Of a stretch of 64,000 nt of DNA, positions 21,041 through 28,606 are shown piece after piece. Made by a program: the position numbers and the translations under genes. Numbering within the stretch: the first letter of the stretch is position 1; every line of letters starts with the position of its first letter. The DNA comes from Scolanthus callimorphus (Eukaryota > Cnidaria > Anthozoa > Actiniaria > Edwardsiidae). A model generated the notes under the pieces. It had not been told where the DNA came from. It did no database searches and saw only the letters and a list, made by a program, of their open reading frames with translations. Location of the stretch: positions 21,487,023 through 21,551,022 of the forward strand of contig CM066914.1 in assembly GCA_033964015.1 (NCBI GenBank). The letters run 5' to 3'.

Positions 21041-22620
21041 TTATCGAAATAGAAACCACGCTAATCCACCCGCGACAGCTGTCAACACTATTAGATTAGT
21101 TTCATGCTGCGGGGTCACGGGTTTTTCAATAATAGGCTTAGTCACGTCTGGTTTTGATTTTTCAATAGGTCTGTGTATATTAGGTTTCGTCTCAGTAGAC
21201 GCGTGCGGTAACTTTACCTTTGAAGAGCCCAAGTTATGTTTAATTCCAACATGTTTTGATTCTTCATTTAGCGAGTCATTCACTCCAAAACTCATATCAC
21301 TTGTGGTCTTCAGCAACTTATTATTATAACCGGTCACGCTTTCAGTGTTGATTATTAAATTAGCTGGCATGAGCCAAATTCCAGGGGCTATTGCTAGGTT
21401 AAGTCTAAGTTTGGCCTCTTGGACTGATAATTGATAGCGTTGCACGCTTTTGGATATATTTTCTTCAATGACGGCACTTTCAAATAAGGTCAAAAACTCC
21501 TGCTGTGCTTCAACAGCGGAACCGCTATTGCCTACAATACTAGACCTAACATTTACTTGAGCGCCTAATACACCGTAAACAAACGCTTCCAGTGAACGGT
21601 TTAACCGGCCTAGACCCGCTCTAGTCAAACCATGACCATTCACAGGGACGAACCAATTGTACTGCCTTCCACCGTGATCATCATTTCTTATAAAAGACAC
21701 TAATTTACCGTTATTGTAAGTTCCACCTTCATCAGAGAAAAGATTCAATTTATCAGGCCATTTATCAGCTTCTTTGTCATAACCCCTTATAACATGTACA
21801 TTTTGGAATCCACCTCCTCGTCCGTGATAGCCTGAGCCATAATTAAAAAAATATCCCCAAGTCCAAAATTTCTCCCTCCCTTCCATCGGAAATCGGGATT
21901 TGTTAAGCCAAACTCATGACATAATCTTTGATACACCACCTTGTTGTACGGATTATCTGTTTGATCAAATACGGTATCATCTGGTAGTGGAACACCTAAC
22001 TCGTATAATATCCTCCTCACAGTGAAATAGACATGGAAATTAAAAAAACTTCGCACAACAGGGGGATATTTCTCAGCCTCATGTAGGCTCACCCCACAGC
22101 CGCTAGTTGCACACCAAACAGCAAAGTTGAGTTGTTGCGGCCAATAACTAAAATTAGGACCATTTAACCACCGTCTCGACTGTTTTGCAGACTTGAAAGT
22201 TATGGTAGTCTCTTTGAAAATGTCTCTCATCTTTGCTGAGAATTTTTGCTTAGGCGATACATAAATATCCAGATCTGTTAACAAGGACGTGATATCTGAA
22301 GCGGAGGTATCAAAGTCTATCGCTGGAATAGGATATTTTTTAGTTGTTAATTTCAAACTATCCGGAAATTGTAATTTAGGAGTCGCTAAACCCAAATCAT
22401 TGAATAAATCTTTACGGTCATCCACCGGAATGTCTTTAAACTTAGTCACAGCAGCAGCATTAGGATCCTTTGCCCAAATTCCATACCAGAAATGTTTTTT
22501 ATTGTACCACCCGATATACCTAGAGTCAAATAAGCCTTCCGCATACCAGTCTTTATCTTCATGAAATTTTGATAAATCCGCATTTGGATATACCTTTTTA
22601 AATTCATCGAGTAACGACAT
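21041..22620 (-). CDS. Polinton-specific virion-type protein with C-terminal TM, two overlapping frames
   Basis: The first frame (start 22620) gives 277 aa with YIGWYNKKHFWYGIW, FKSAKQSRRWLNGPNFSYWP and FAVWCATSGCG. The -1 frame continues with KWPDKLNLFSDEGG, YNWFVPVNGHGLTRAGLGRL, LGAQVNVRSSIVG and AKLRLNLAIAPGIWLMPANL, and ends in a hydrophobic anchor (LIVLTAVAGGLAWFLF) at 21041. In the cnidarian Polintons I recall, these two halves are one protein of ~500 residues, so this is one gene. The join falls in a T7 run, where the T TTT TTA heptamer stands in the right phase for -1 slippage. The alternative is a one-base deletion. Function unknown; its place beside capsid genes suggests a virion or membrane protein. 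Confidence 0.8.
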
Positions 22621-22653
22621 CTTATTTTGTAATTAGAATAAGATGTTTTTAAA
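22618..22653 (-). promoter_or_regulatory. Start-site palindrome and TTTAAA of the 22.6-kb gene
   Basis: CATCTTATT (22618-22626) pairs with AATAAGATG (22637-22645). The start codon is inside the stem, and TTTAAA follows on the upstream side. Confidence 0.6.
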
Positions 22654-22747
22654 TCACCGTCGATCCTTGAAGCAACCAATCTCATAAATCCACCCTACCG
22701 GTGTTCTCTCAAATGATAGTTTTACCGTGCGGGAACGGTGAGTTCCT

Positions 22748-23293
22748 TTAAATTTCCGCACGAACCTCCCTTCGTATCTGAGTCAAATCTTCTTTTTTTC
22801 CCTCCTCCAGCCGAGACTTTTGACGAATATCAAACTTTAGTTTTTCAAACTTATCCATTTCTGCTAGGATTAGCGAAAACTCATGGTTAGAAATTGTGTT
22901 GTCCCGAAGAGCCTTTGAGACGAGATCTTGTATGGTGTTCACCTTGGCTCTTGCTAATTGTGATGTTTTTTCATGCTTAGATATCTTTCGTGATAATTTG
23001 ACTCCAACAGTGGTAGAAACAATACCGAACAGAGCCCCAACTCCGCCAATAGGAGCACCTACTGCGGCTCCAAAGCCAGTCAAACTGAGGGCTAATCCAC
23101 TACCGGATAATATGACAGAGATTCCGCCTGTTGACCATACGATCAGCTTCCTCAATCTTGCGTATTTCTTACGTACACGCTCATAATGCGTAACCTCTCT
23201 TTCAAGACCTTGTAGAACCTCACACGACTTTTGAAGTCTGAAATTTTCCCCATTTTGAGGCACTTGTGGATAAATACTATTGTAATCTTCCAT
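22748..23293 (-). CDS. Polinton membrane protein, 181 aa
   Basis: The N-terminal half has a heptad-like charged helix (EVLQGLEREVTHYERVRKKYARLRK). Then come two glycine-rich hydrophobic segments (VILSGSGLALSLTGFGAAVG and GGVGALFGIVSTTVGV), followed by a charged C-terminus (ISNHEFSLILAEMDKFEKLK). I recall this family from other cnidarian Polinton clusters; no function is established. The paired glycine-rich helices resemble membrane-active apolipoprotein-L-like or minor virion proteins. It follows the penton gene. Confidence 0.8.
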   Translation of the reverse strand: MEDYNSIYPQVPQNGENFRLQKSCEVLQGLEREVTHYERVRKKYARLRKLIVWSTGGISVILSGSGLALSLTGFGAAVGAPIGGVGALFGIVSTTVGVKLSRKISKHEKTSQLARAKVNTIQDLVSKALRDNTISNHEFSLILAEMDKFEKLKFDIRQKSRLEEGKKEDLTQIRREVRAEI

Positions 23294-23304
23294 AATTTTT
23301 TATT

Positions 23305-23967
23305 CTAGTATGAAATCTTTAAATGAATTCGAATAGGTTCGTTATTAAAGTTGGGCTTTCTTCCCTTTTCATCTAAAAGCAACAAAGTAAAGTAGTTGAC
23401 TGGATTAATGGTTTGCTGGGCCGGGAGAGAAGGATGACTTTGAGATGGAATAACAGCAAGTAAATTTGAGGGGGTAACTTCTACATTTTCACCACCAGGA
23501 ATCTTATTAGAATATGAAGACTTTGACTCTATGAGATCACAAAACAAACTCAAAGGTTTGTCAGGTATCCATGTTATTGGATAATATCGATTGGGTGATA
23601 TCTTTTCAGATACACCGAGCTTTTTTGAGAGTTTTTCGGAAAGCCTAAGATTAACGGTCTTATTGGAATATAGATAATATCCTTTTTGTGCCATTAGAAT
23701 TGTAAGCTTGGAGCTTTCTTCATCTCTGAGGAAGATTTGTTGAAGTGTTTTCAATGTGTAATTCCCCGGCGGAATAGTAAAAAATACCTTTTCCGACACA
23801 TTTTCTTGAGATGAAAACTTATAAACTTTTTGTGGGTCCTTGAACTTTATCCACGCTTCAGGAATGTGACAATCTAAAAGTTGTATCTCTTTTATTCGCT
23901 CCAACGGCGGCTCCAGATAAACTCTTGTTTCCGGAGTTAGCATCGTGATAGATAGAAACGTTGACAT
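23305..23967 (-). CDS. Minor capsid (penton-like) protein, single jelly roll
   Basis: 220 aa. The N-terminal strand-rich part (LEPPLERIKEIQLLDCHIP...) and the motif VFFTIPPGNYTLKTLQQIF are typical of the Polinton minor capsid protein, the counterpart of the adenovirus penton base. It is expected at the five-fold vertices with the major capsid protein. No membrane segment is present. The ATG is at 23965-23967; the gene is separated by 11 bases from the next gene downstream. Confidence 0.82.
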   Translation of the reverse strand: MSTFLSITMLTPETRVYLEPPLERIKEIQLLDCHIPEAWIKFKDPQKVYKFSSQENVSEKVFFTIPPGNYTLKTLQQIFLRDEESSKLTILMAQKGYYLYSNKTVNLRLSEKLSKKLGVSEKISPNRYYPITWIPDKPLSLFCDLIESKSSYSNKIPGGENVEVTPSNLLAVIPSQSHPSLPAQQTINPVNYFTLLLLDEKGRKPNFNNEPIRIHLKISY

Positions 23968-23975
23968 GTTTTTAC

Positions 23976-24422
23976 TTAGCGTCTCTTCTTTTTAAATTGT
24001 TCAACAAGGTAGAGAACCACGGCCACTATCAGCAGCCAAGCATTTTTGCCTAAAAATCCAATAACCTCCCCCGCTGTTTTGAAGATAAAACTAGCAATAG
24101 CACCTACCATTCCAGGTAATATCTCTCCAATCTTTTTACCAATTGCTTTCAAGCCGTTGCCAACGCCCTTTGCAACACTGGTCAAACCCTTTTTTAGATT
24201 TGAGACAATCACACCAATAACAACACCTACTGCTGAAACGACAGCAAAAACTGTAAAGCCGTACTTTTTAAATACGACCTTGACTCTATCTCTAAGAGAC
24301 ATTCCCTCTTCTATTTCTTCATTTTCTCTTTCCAATCGCTCAATCTCCTCATTTCGTTCTTCAATCTGGTGATCTATAGTACCCCTCTGATTTTCAGGAA
24401 CTGTTTCACGTCTAGTTTCCAA
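23976..24422 (-). CDS. Polinton hydrophobic protein, possible C-terminal half of a split gene
   Basis: A glutamate-rich coiled coil (IDHQIEERNEEIERLERENE) is followed by GMSLRDRVKVVFKKYGFTVF, two or three hydrophobic helices (VFAVVSAVGVVIGVIV, MVGAIASFIF, AWLLIVAVVLYLV) and a KKKRR tail. There is no ATG at the start of the open frame; the frame opens from about 24455, overlapping the end of the upstream gene. In related elements, as I recall, the region before GMSLRDRV belongs to the same protein as the upstream gene. It is thus either a frameshifted fusion or starts at the internal Met in EEGMSLRD. A role in membrane penetration or virion structure is inference only. Confidence 0.75.
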   Translation of the reverse strand: METRRETVPENQRGTIDHQIEERNEEIERLERENEEIEEGMSLRDRVKVVFKKYGFTVFAVVSAVGVVIGVIVSNLKKGLTSVAKGVGNGLKAIGKKIGEILPGMVGAIASFIFKTAGEVIGFLGKNAWLLIVAVVLYLVEQFKKKRR

Positions 24423-24427
24423 ATCTT

Positions 24428-24901
24428 TTATTTCCTTTGATGCTCTGAAATAGCCCCTTCATTAGCTATAACAGCATCTACCTTAAGAGGACCTAGACTC
24501 TTAGTTACCGATGGCGGTAATTTAGCATTAAGTTTATCACCTTCGAACAAGATCCAGCTCTTAGCATTACTTCTACCTAGCTTGACAACCACCTGATCAA
24601 ATTCATCTATATCAGCTGTGAAGGGATAATCTTTAGGGTTGCCTACGTTACGAAATTTTTTGCTAATTCTTTCCCACGCCTCTCCAACTCTTTCTTCTCT
24701 TGCTTTAAGTCTTTCCTCTCCAGGAATGAGAGGAGTATGTTCGTCCACACCGTGTATGAATGAAGTTTCGTCTGTGGTGTGATGATCGTGAGTTGAAGTT
24801 GAAGTGGAGGGCATAGGAATCCATTCCCCGTCATCTGGATCACCTGGATAGACTGGGTCAAAAGGATTTTCTTTATCCGGTATTTCTGGGTCAATGTCCA
24901 T
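24428..24901 (-). CDS. Polinton protein, 157 aa, likely N-terminal half of a larger protein
   Basis: Acidic, proline-rich N-terminus (DPEIPDKENPFDPVYPGDPDDGEW), then a charged helix (RLKAREERVGEAWERI) and a compact domain (DYPFTADIDEFDQVVVKLGRS...LPPSVTKSLGP). No catalytic motif is seen. It ends within a few bases of the hydrophobic protein gene at 23976-24422, whose frame overlaps it without an ATG, so the two may be one gene broken near the GGAAATAAAAG run (24420-24435). The start ATG is preceded by a strong palindrome (24902-24929). Confidence 0.72.
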   Translation of the reverse strand: MDIDPEIPDKENPFDPVYPGDPDDGEWIPMPSTSTSTHDHHTTDETSFIHGVDEHTPLIPGEERLKAREERVGEAWERISKKFRNVGNPKDYPFTADIDEFDQVVVKLGRSNAKSWILFEGDKLNAKLPPSVTKSLGPLKVDAVIANEGAISEHQRK

Positions 24902-24935
24902 GATTCTTTATTTTTTAGAATAAAGAATCTTTAAA
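24902..24935 (-). promoter_or_regulatory. Start-site palindrome and TTTAAA of the 157-aa gene
   Basis: GATTCTTTATT and AATAAAGAATC form an 11-bp stem next to the ATG; ATTTAAAG lies immediately upstream in the gene's direction. Confidence 0.65.
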
Positions 24936-24944
24936 TTAGTACCT

Positions 24945-25355
24945 CTAAAAGAATTTACTAGCCATATAACCCATTGCCAACATACCACCACCTACATATG
25001 CCATCTCCCCCATCTTTTGGTTGCTACTAGGTCTATAATAATCAGAGAATTTTGGTTCATCTAGTTGGAAATCATGATGTGTTTGACTATACAATTTCAA
25101 AGCTTCATCGGTGTTCGACAAATCCTGTGAAGCCCGGTGTTCAGCATCCTGCTGTTGCGAGTACCAATCAATGAGTTTCTGCCTCTTTTCCTGGTATGAG
25201 GCATAATCTTTTTGATATTTTTCTATTGCTTTGTCGTGTCTTACTCGCTCCGCGTCTGAAGACGTTCCACTTAGGTATTTTGCGAGATATGAGCCACCCA
25301 CGAACGTTGTCGCATTCAATACAGCTCCACCAATCATCATTGCTATTGTTGCCAT
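24945..25355 (-). CDS. Polinton two-TM protein, 136 aa
   Basis: It has an N-terminal hydrophobic segment (MATIAMMIGGAVLNATTFVGG), a long charged helix with KAIEKYQKDYASYQEKRQK, the conserved block DEPKFSDYYRPSS and a C-terminal hydrophobic segment (MAYVGGGMLAMGYMASKFF). I recall homologues from many animal Polintons, always in the capsid cluster and without known function. Both ends being membrane-like suggests a hairpin topology. Confidence 0.82.
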   Translation of the reverse strand: MATIAMMIGGAVLNATTFVGGSYLAKYLSGTSSDAERVRHDKAIEKYQKDYASYQEKRQKLIDWYSQQQDAEHRASQDLSNTDEALKLYSQTHHDFQLDEPKFSDYYRPSSNQKMGEMAYVGGGMLAMGYMASKFF

Positions 25356-25378
25356 TTATTAATCAATATATAAAATCT

Positions 25379-25603
25379 TTAAAGCGGCTTTGGCAAAATC
25401 TTTTGTGTTTCCAGATAATCTTTCAAATACATACTACCGGACAGTACAGCAACCCATTTAGCATAGTTTGTAACACTCGATGAGGGATCGTTGATAAATG
25501 ATTCTTTCATAGCCTTTTTACCAAGGTATCCAACTCCAGCGGCTAATCCGATAATGACGGCTGAATCGGTAACCGTTTTCACAAGTTTGTTTTCAGTTGA
25601 CAT
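25379..25603 (-). CDS. Polinton small membrane protein, 74 aa
   Basis: The first ATG is at 25601-25603; the open frame extends upstream only through a TTG. It has two hydrophobic segments (SAVIIGLAAGVGYLGKKAM and YAKWVAVLSGSMYLKDYL) and ends LPKPL. Similar short proteins accompany Polinton capsid genes in other cnidarians (memory, not a search). The palindrome 25604-25629 directly abuts the start codon. Confidence 0.8.
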   Translation of the reverse strand: MSTENKLVKTVTDSAVIIGLAAGVGYLGKKAMKESFINDPSSSVTNYAKWVAVLSGSMYLKDYLETQKILPKPL

Positions 25604-25635
25604 GATTTTATTTATACACAAATAAAATCTTTAAA
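25604..25635 (-). promoter_or_regulatory. Start-site palindrome and TTTAAA of the 74-aa gene
   Basis: GATTTTATTT (25604-25613) pairs with AAATAAAATC (25620-25629), followed by TTTAAA. Confidence 0.65.
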
Positions 25636-25639
25636 TTAC

Positions 25640-26092
25640 TTACATCATTCCAATTCTCGGTTCGAGAGGCAAGCCCCTCGAGCTCCCCTTCGAGATAGCA
25701 CTCGTTGGGACAGGAATTTTTGAGGGCAGTGGTTCTTTGAATGATTCTGGAACATGAGTCGGAACTTGCGATAAATCAACTACTCTGTTTTTGTAGTACC
25801 GCATAAACATATCAAATGCCGTAAACCCTATGCCAACTATAGACAGTACAGTTGTAAAAGATAGCTCTGGAATCCAAGCTTGTGATCCAGATTCTTCCGC
25901 CGAAGCTCCTTCTGGATTCGGATTCGTCTCCGCTTCACGTTTCATTTCCCTAGCAAGTGCTTCTTTCGCCTTCTTATTATATTCTGCGAGTTTCCTCCCA
26001 GCGGCAACCTTTTTGGGGTCTTTCTCTTTAGTTGCTCTCTTCTTTTCAGGAAGAGGCTCCTTTGTAATATGTTCAACAACTTCTTCAGACAT
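25640..26092 (-). CDS. Polinton lysine-rich, one-TM protein, 150 aa
   Basis: The N-terminus is highly basic (KKRATKEKDPKKVAAGRKLAEYNKKAKEAL), which could bind DNA as adenovirus core proteins do. One hydrophobic segment follows (FTTVLSIVGIGFTAFDMFM), and then a proline-rich tail. Near the 3' end it carries a 33-bp sequence (25661-25693) that recurs in the next gene in a different reading frame. The role is unknown. Confidence 0.8.
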   Translation of the reverse strand: MSEEVVEHITKEPLPEKKRATKEKDPKKVAAGRKLAEYNKKAKEALAREMKREAETNPNPEGASAEESGSQAWIPELSFTTVLSIVGIGFTAFDMFMRYYKNRVVDLSQVPTHVPESFKEPLPSKIPVPTSAISKGSSRGLPLEPRIGMM

Positions 26093-26125
26093 GATTCTTT
26101 ATTTTCTATAAAGAATCTTTTAAAT
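26093..26125 (-). promoter_or_regulatory. Start-site palindrome and TTTAAA of the 150-aa gene
   Basis: GATTCTTTAT (26093-26102) pairs with ATAAAGAATC (26108-26117). TTTTAAAT follows. The stem is nearly the same sequence as at 24902. Confidence 0.65.
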
Positions 26126-26129
26126 CATA

Positions 26130-26636
26130 TCATTCATGCTCAGTAGCCTGCTCAGTTATGCTAGGAAGTTCTTGAATTTTGTTGGAAGTCTCCTGTGAAG
26201 GTGTTAGTTTAACATGCTTAGCAACCTGAAAGAGACCGCTAGCAAGTGCTACCAATCTTCCACCCTTCAATACCAAGAGACCTGCAAAGTTTGAAAGTTC
26301 ACGTTTTACCAACTCATCGTTCTGCAAGTCTTTGCAAAGCGCTTCAGCGTCATCTACAGGAACCACGTAGGAGATGATGTGAGACACTGCTTGAAGTGCA
26401 GATTCTACTAATCCACCTGTTACCTGCTTGCCTAAGACTGTCTGGTAACGATTATAATATTTTTCAACGTCTTTTGATGAGAGTTTCTTGATATCACCAA
26501 GATTCATCTCAACACCTAGAAATTCCTTTGTAGTCCCAAGAGACGCGAGAATAGCCAGTGATTCTCTTCGAGAGGCAAGCCCCTCGAGCTCCCCTTCGAC
26601 CTCTTTTTCTTCGATATAATCTTCAATGCTTGCCAT
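26130..26636 (-). CDS. Polinton protein of unknown function, 168 aa
   Basis: It has an acidic N-terminus (DYIEEKEVEGELEGLASRRE), then predicted helices including DIKKLSSKDVEKYYNRYQ and LQAVSHIISYVVPVDDAEALCKD. No catalytic motif is recognised. It lies between the packaging ATPase and the basic TM protein. Codons 13-23 are encoded by the repeated 33-bp sequence 26567-26599. The ATG is at 26634-26636. Confidence 0.78.
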   Translation of the reverse strand: MASIEDYIEEKEVEGELEGLASRRESLAILASLGTTKEFLGVEMNLGDIKKLSSKDVEKYYNRYQTVLGKQVTGGLVESALQAVSHIISYVVPVDDAEALCKDLQNDELVKRELSNFAGLLVLKGGRLVALASGLFQVAKHVKLTPSQETSNKIQELPSITEQATEHE

Positions 26637-26671
26637 ATCTTATTTTATAATAAAACATAGATGTTTTTAAA

Positions 26672-27298
26672 TCACTGCGTAGTAGGAATCTCTAAATACT
26701 TTTCGAATGGATAACGTAAACAGAAACAGAGCCTGGAATATTTTTCAGTTTTAAGCAGTTCCACAAACTTTTTACGAGTCTCAACGTCTAAATCTCCTCC
26801 GTAATCTTCAAACAATGTTTTTGTGCCGACTTGAGACGGATTATGGAATGTAACCACACAGGCGACGTTGTCACGGAAGGGCTTTGCTATGGATGTTAAT
26901 TGTTGCGTCAATACCCACACTGATAATCCATCATGCCTTCCAGAGAATGCTAGATCTATAAACTTGTTCGAGCGTTGCTTTAGATCTTTCGATACAGCAC
27001 AGTCATCCAAAATAAGTAACGTATTTGTACCAGAAAAAAGTTGTGAGCAATCCTTCAATAACTCGTTAATCTCATCAATGTTACTAGCATCTGGTGATAA
27101 TACCAAGAAACGTTTATCTCCGTGAGCAAATCTATGATAGGTCTTATTTTTTGCATAAGTCGGACATATGAGAACAATATATTCGAACACATTGCGGAAC
27201 GGTCCTCGGAGCTGTTCCGTGAGGTATTTTGTTTTTCCACAATTTGTCGGTCCAGTTATAATACAATGAAAAGGGACTTTTTCTCGTAATTCTTCCAT
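26672..27298 (-). CDS. DNA-packaging ATPase (FtsK/HerA, A32-like)
   Basis: 208 aa. The Walker A motif (IITGPTNCGKT, near residue 14) and Walker B (NTLLILDDC, about residue 95) are clear, followed by a sensor-like segment (SVWVLTQQLTSIAKPFRDN). This is the standard Polinton genome-packaging ATPase, related to the poxvirus A32 and adenovirus IVa2 class, which would pump DNA into capsids. It sits just downstream of the major capsid gene, the usual Polinton order. All visible motifs are intact. Confidence 0.9.
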   Translation of the reverse strand: MEELREKVPFHCIITGPTNCGKTKYLTEQLRGPFRNVFEYIVLICPTYAKNKTYHRFAHGDKRFLVLSPDASNIDEINELLKDCSQLFSGTNTLLILDDCAVSKDLKQRSNKFIDLAFSGRHDGLSVWVLTQQLTSIAKPFRDNVACVVTFHNPSQVGTKTLFEDYGGDLDVETRKKFVELLKTEKYSRLCFCLRYPFEKYLEIPTTQ

Positions 27299-27325
27299 AC
27301 TTTTGTATTATAACAGTTGTTCTTT

Positions 27326-28573
27326 TTAATACACGATTGAATGCAAGTTGGAATTCATGACCGCCATCAACGCGTCGGCTATCACGAACATGTGGCAGGT
27401 AATGGTACCAGACCCTGAAGCTTTTCGTTTCATCTCTAGATGAACTCCATCTCTTGTATTACTGATGTGTAAGCCATTACCATGTATAGAGTCATCATGA
27501 TATGTTCGTAGGTCTATCCATATTGCAAATTTATCATTATAAAACTCCTTGATTGATATATTATCACTCGATCCAAACCGTTTGACAGCTGCATCATAAA
27601 AATCTGAGGCTTCCATACCTTTGCTATATAACCGGTTTGGTACGCCATCGATGGTAATTTTAACACTTTTAATACTTGGATTCACAAAACTTTCACTATC
27701 ACGTGCCCCATCTACATGTGGTGTTGTAAACAACATTAGGATGCCTGTCATACTTCTACGAGGGATGTTAATATTCTCATTTAATATGCTATCCGTCCCT
27801 TTGGTAATCGTGAACGTCTTATGAAGGTGAATATTTTCATAATAGAATTCCTTCCCAATTTGATAAGCGCTCTTTGCCTCTTTTGCTAGGAAGTCACTTG
27901 AAATGCTTTGGTATTCTAGCTCAAGATTGGAAATAGCATATGTAAATGGTTTTGTTTTATCTGAAGTGATTGTAAGATCTTTTGATTCTGGAAGAGTAAC
28001 CTCAAACATAAACCCTTGAGCAAGTGCCATTGGATAAAATACTCCATGATTGTCTATAATTGGATGCTCAAGAGGGAGTCTATATTTTGTGTTATATACA
28101 GCTGCTAATGTTACTTCTGCTGCATCTGTGTCTACTTTATCATTTGCACCAGCCCTCAGTTTGCGCATGTTGAGACTGGAAATTCCTTCTTTGAGTCTAG
28201 TTTCTCGTTCCTTTTTAGAAAGATGAAGATCACTATATAGCTTATATAAATCATACCTATTAGTATCCTGCACTGTCTCTCCACCAAAATGTATCTTATA
28301 TCTTGATTTCAAGCATGCTGTCAAATTGTTAACAAATCTATTATCCACATGCTTATCCGTACCAGTTAAAGCAATGTTAAACGTTAGCGCTAGGGTCTTT
28401 GGAACAATCACCACATTCTCTGCAAGTTTCGGAATATTAATATAGAGTCTCTCTCCAGGACTAGCTGAAGAGGGATTTAATGTAATTCGATTCAGTGACG
28501 ATTCAGCCTTCAAGCCGAAAGGCTCTCGTAGGACCCTGTTTGGGTTAATGTTTTCTGATATAGCTTGTGCCAT
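27326..28573 (-). CDS. Major capsid protein (hexon, double jelly roll)
   Basis: 415 aa, the usual length for Polinton hexons. The conserved start (SLNRITLNPSSASPGERLYI) and IPKLAENVVIVPKTLALTF match the first strands of the Polinton major capsid protein. DRYDLY-like and LHLSKKERETRLKEGI segments and the later NINIPRRSMTGILMLF, plus DLRTYHDDSIHGNG, continue the match. It would form the trimeric capsomers of a virus-like particle. The start codon lies inside the palindrome CCATCT/AGATGG (28570-28594). The gap to the divergent integrase is 33 bp, so they share one promoter region. Confidence 0.9.
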   Translation of the reverse strand: MAQAISENINPNRVLREPFGLKAESSLNRITLNPSSASPGERLYINIPKLAENVVIVPKTLALTFNIALTGTDKHVDNRFVNNLTACLKSRYKIHFGGETVQDTNRYDLYKLYSDLHLSKKERETRLKEGISSLNMRKLRAGANDKVDTDAAEVTLAAVYNTKYRLPLEHPIIDNHGVFYPMALAQGFMFEVTLPESKDLTITSDKTKPFTYAISNLELEYQSISSDFLAKEAKSAYQIGKEFYYENIHLHKTFTITKGTDSILNENINIPRRSMTGILMLFTTPHVDGARDSESFVNPSIKSVKITIDGVPNRLYSKGMEASDFYDAAVKRFGSSDNISIKEFYNDKFAIWIDLRTYHDDSIHGNGLHISNTRDGVHLEMKRKASGSGTITCHMFVIADALMAVMNSNLHSIVY

Positions 28574-28606
28574 CTTTTATTTAAAAATAGATGGATTATT
28601 CTTTAA
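28570..28606. promoter_or_regulatory. Divergent promoter between capsid and integrase genes
   Basis: CCATCT (including the capsid start codon) pairs with AGATGG at 28589-28594, and CTTTAAATG joins the integrase ATG. The whole intergenic space is 33 bp. Confidence 0.6.
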
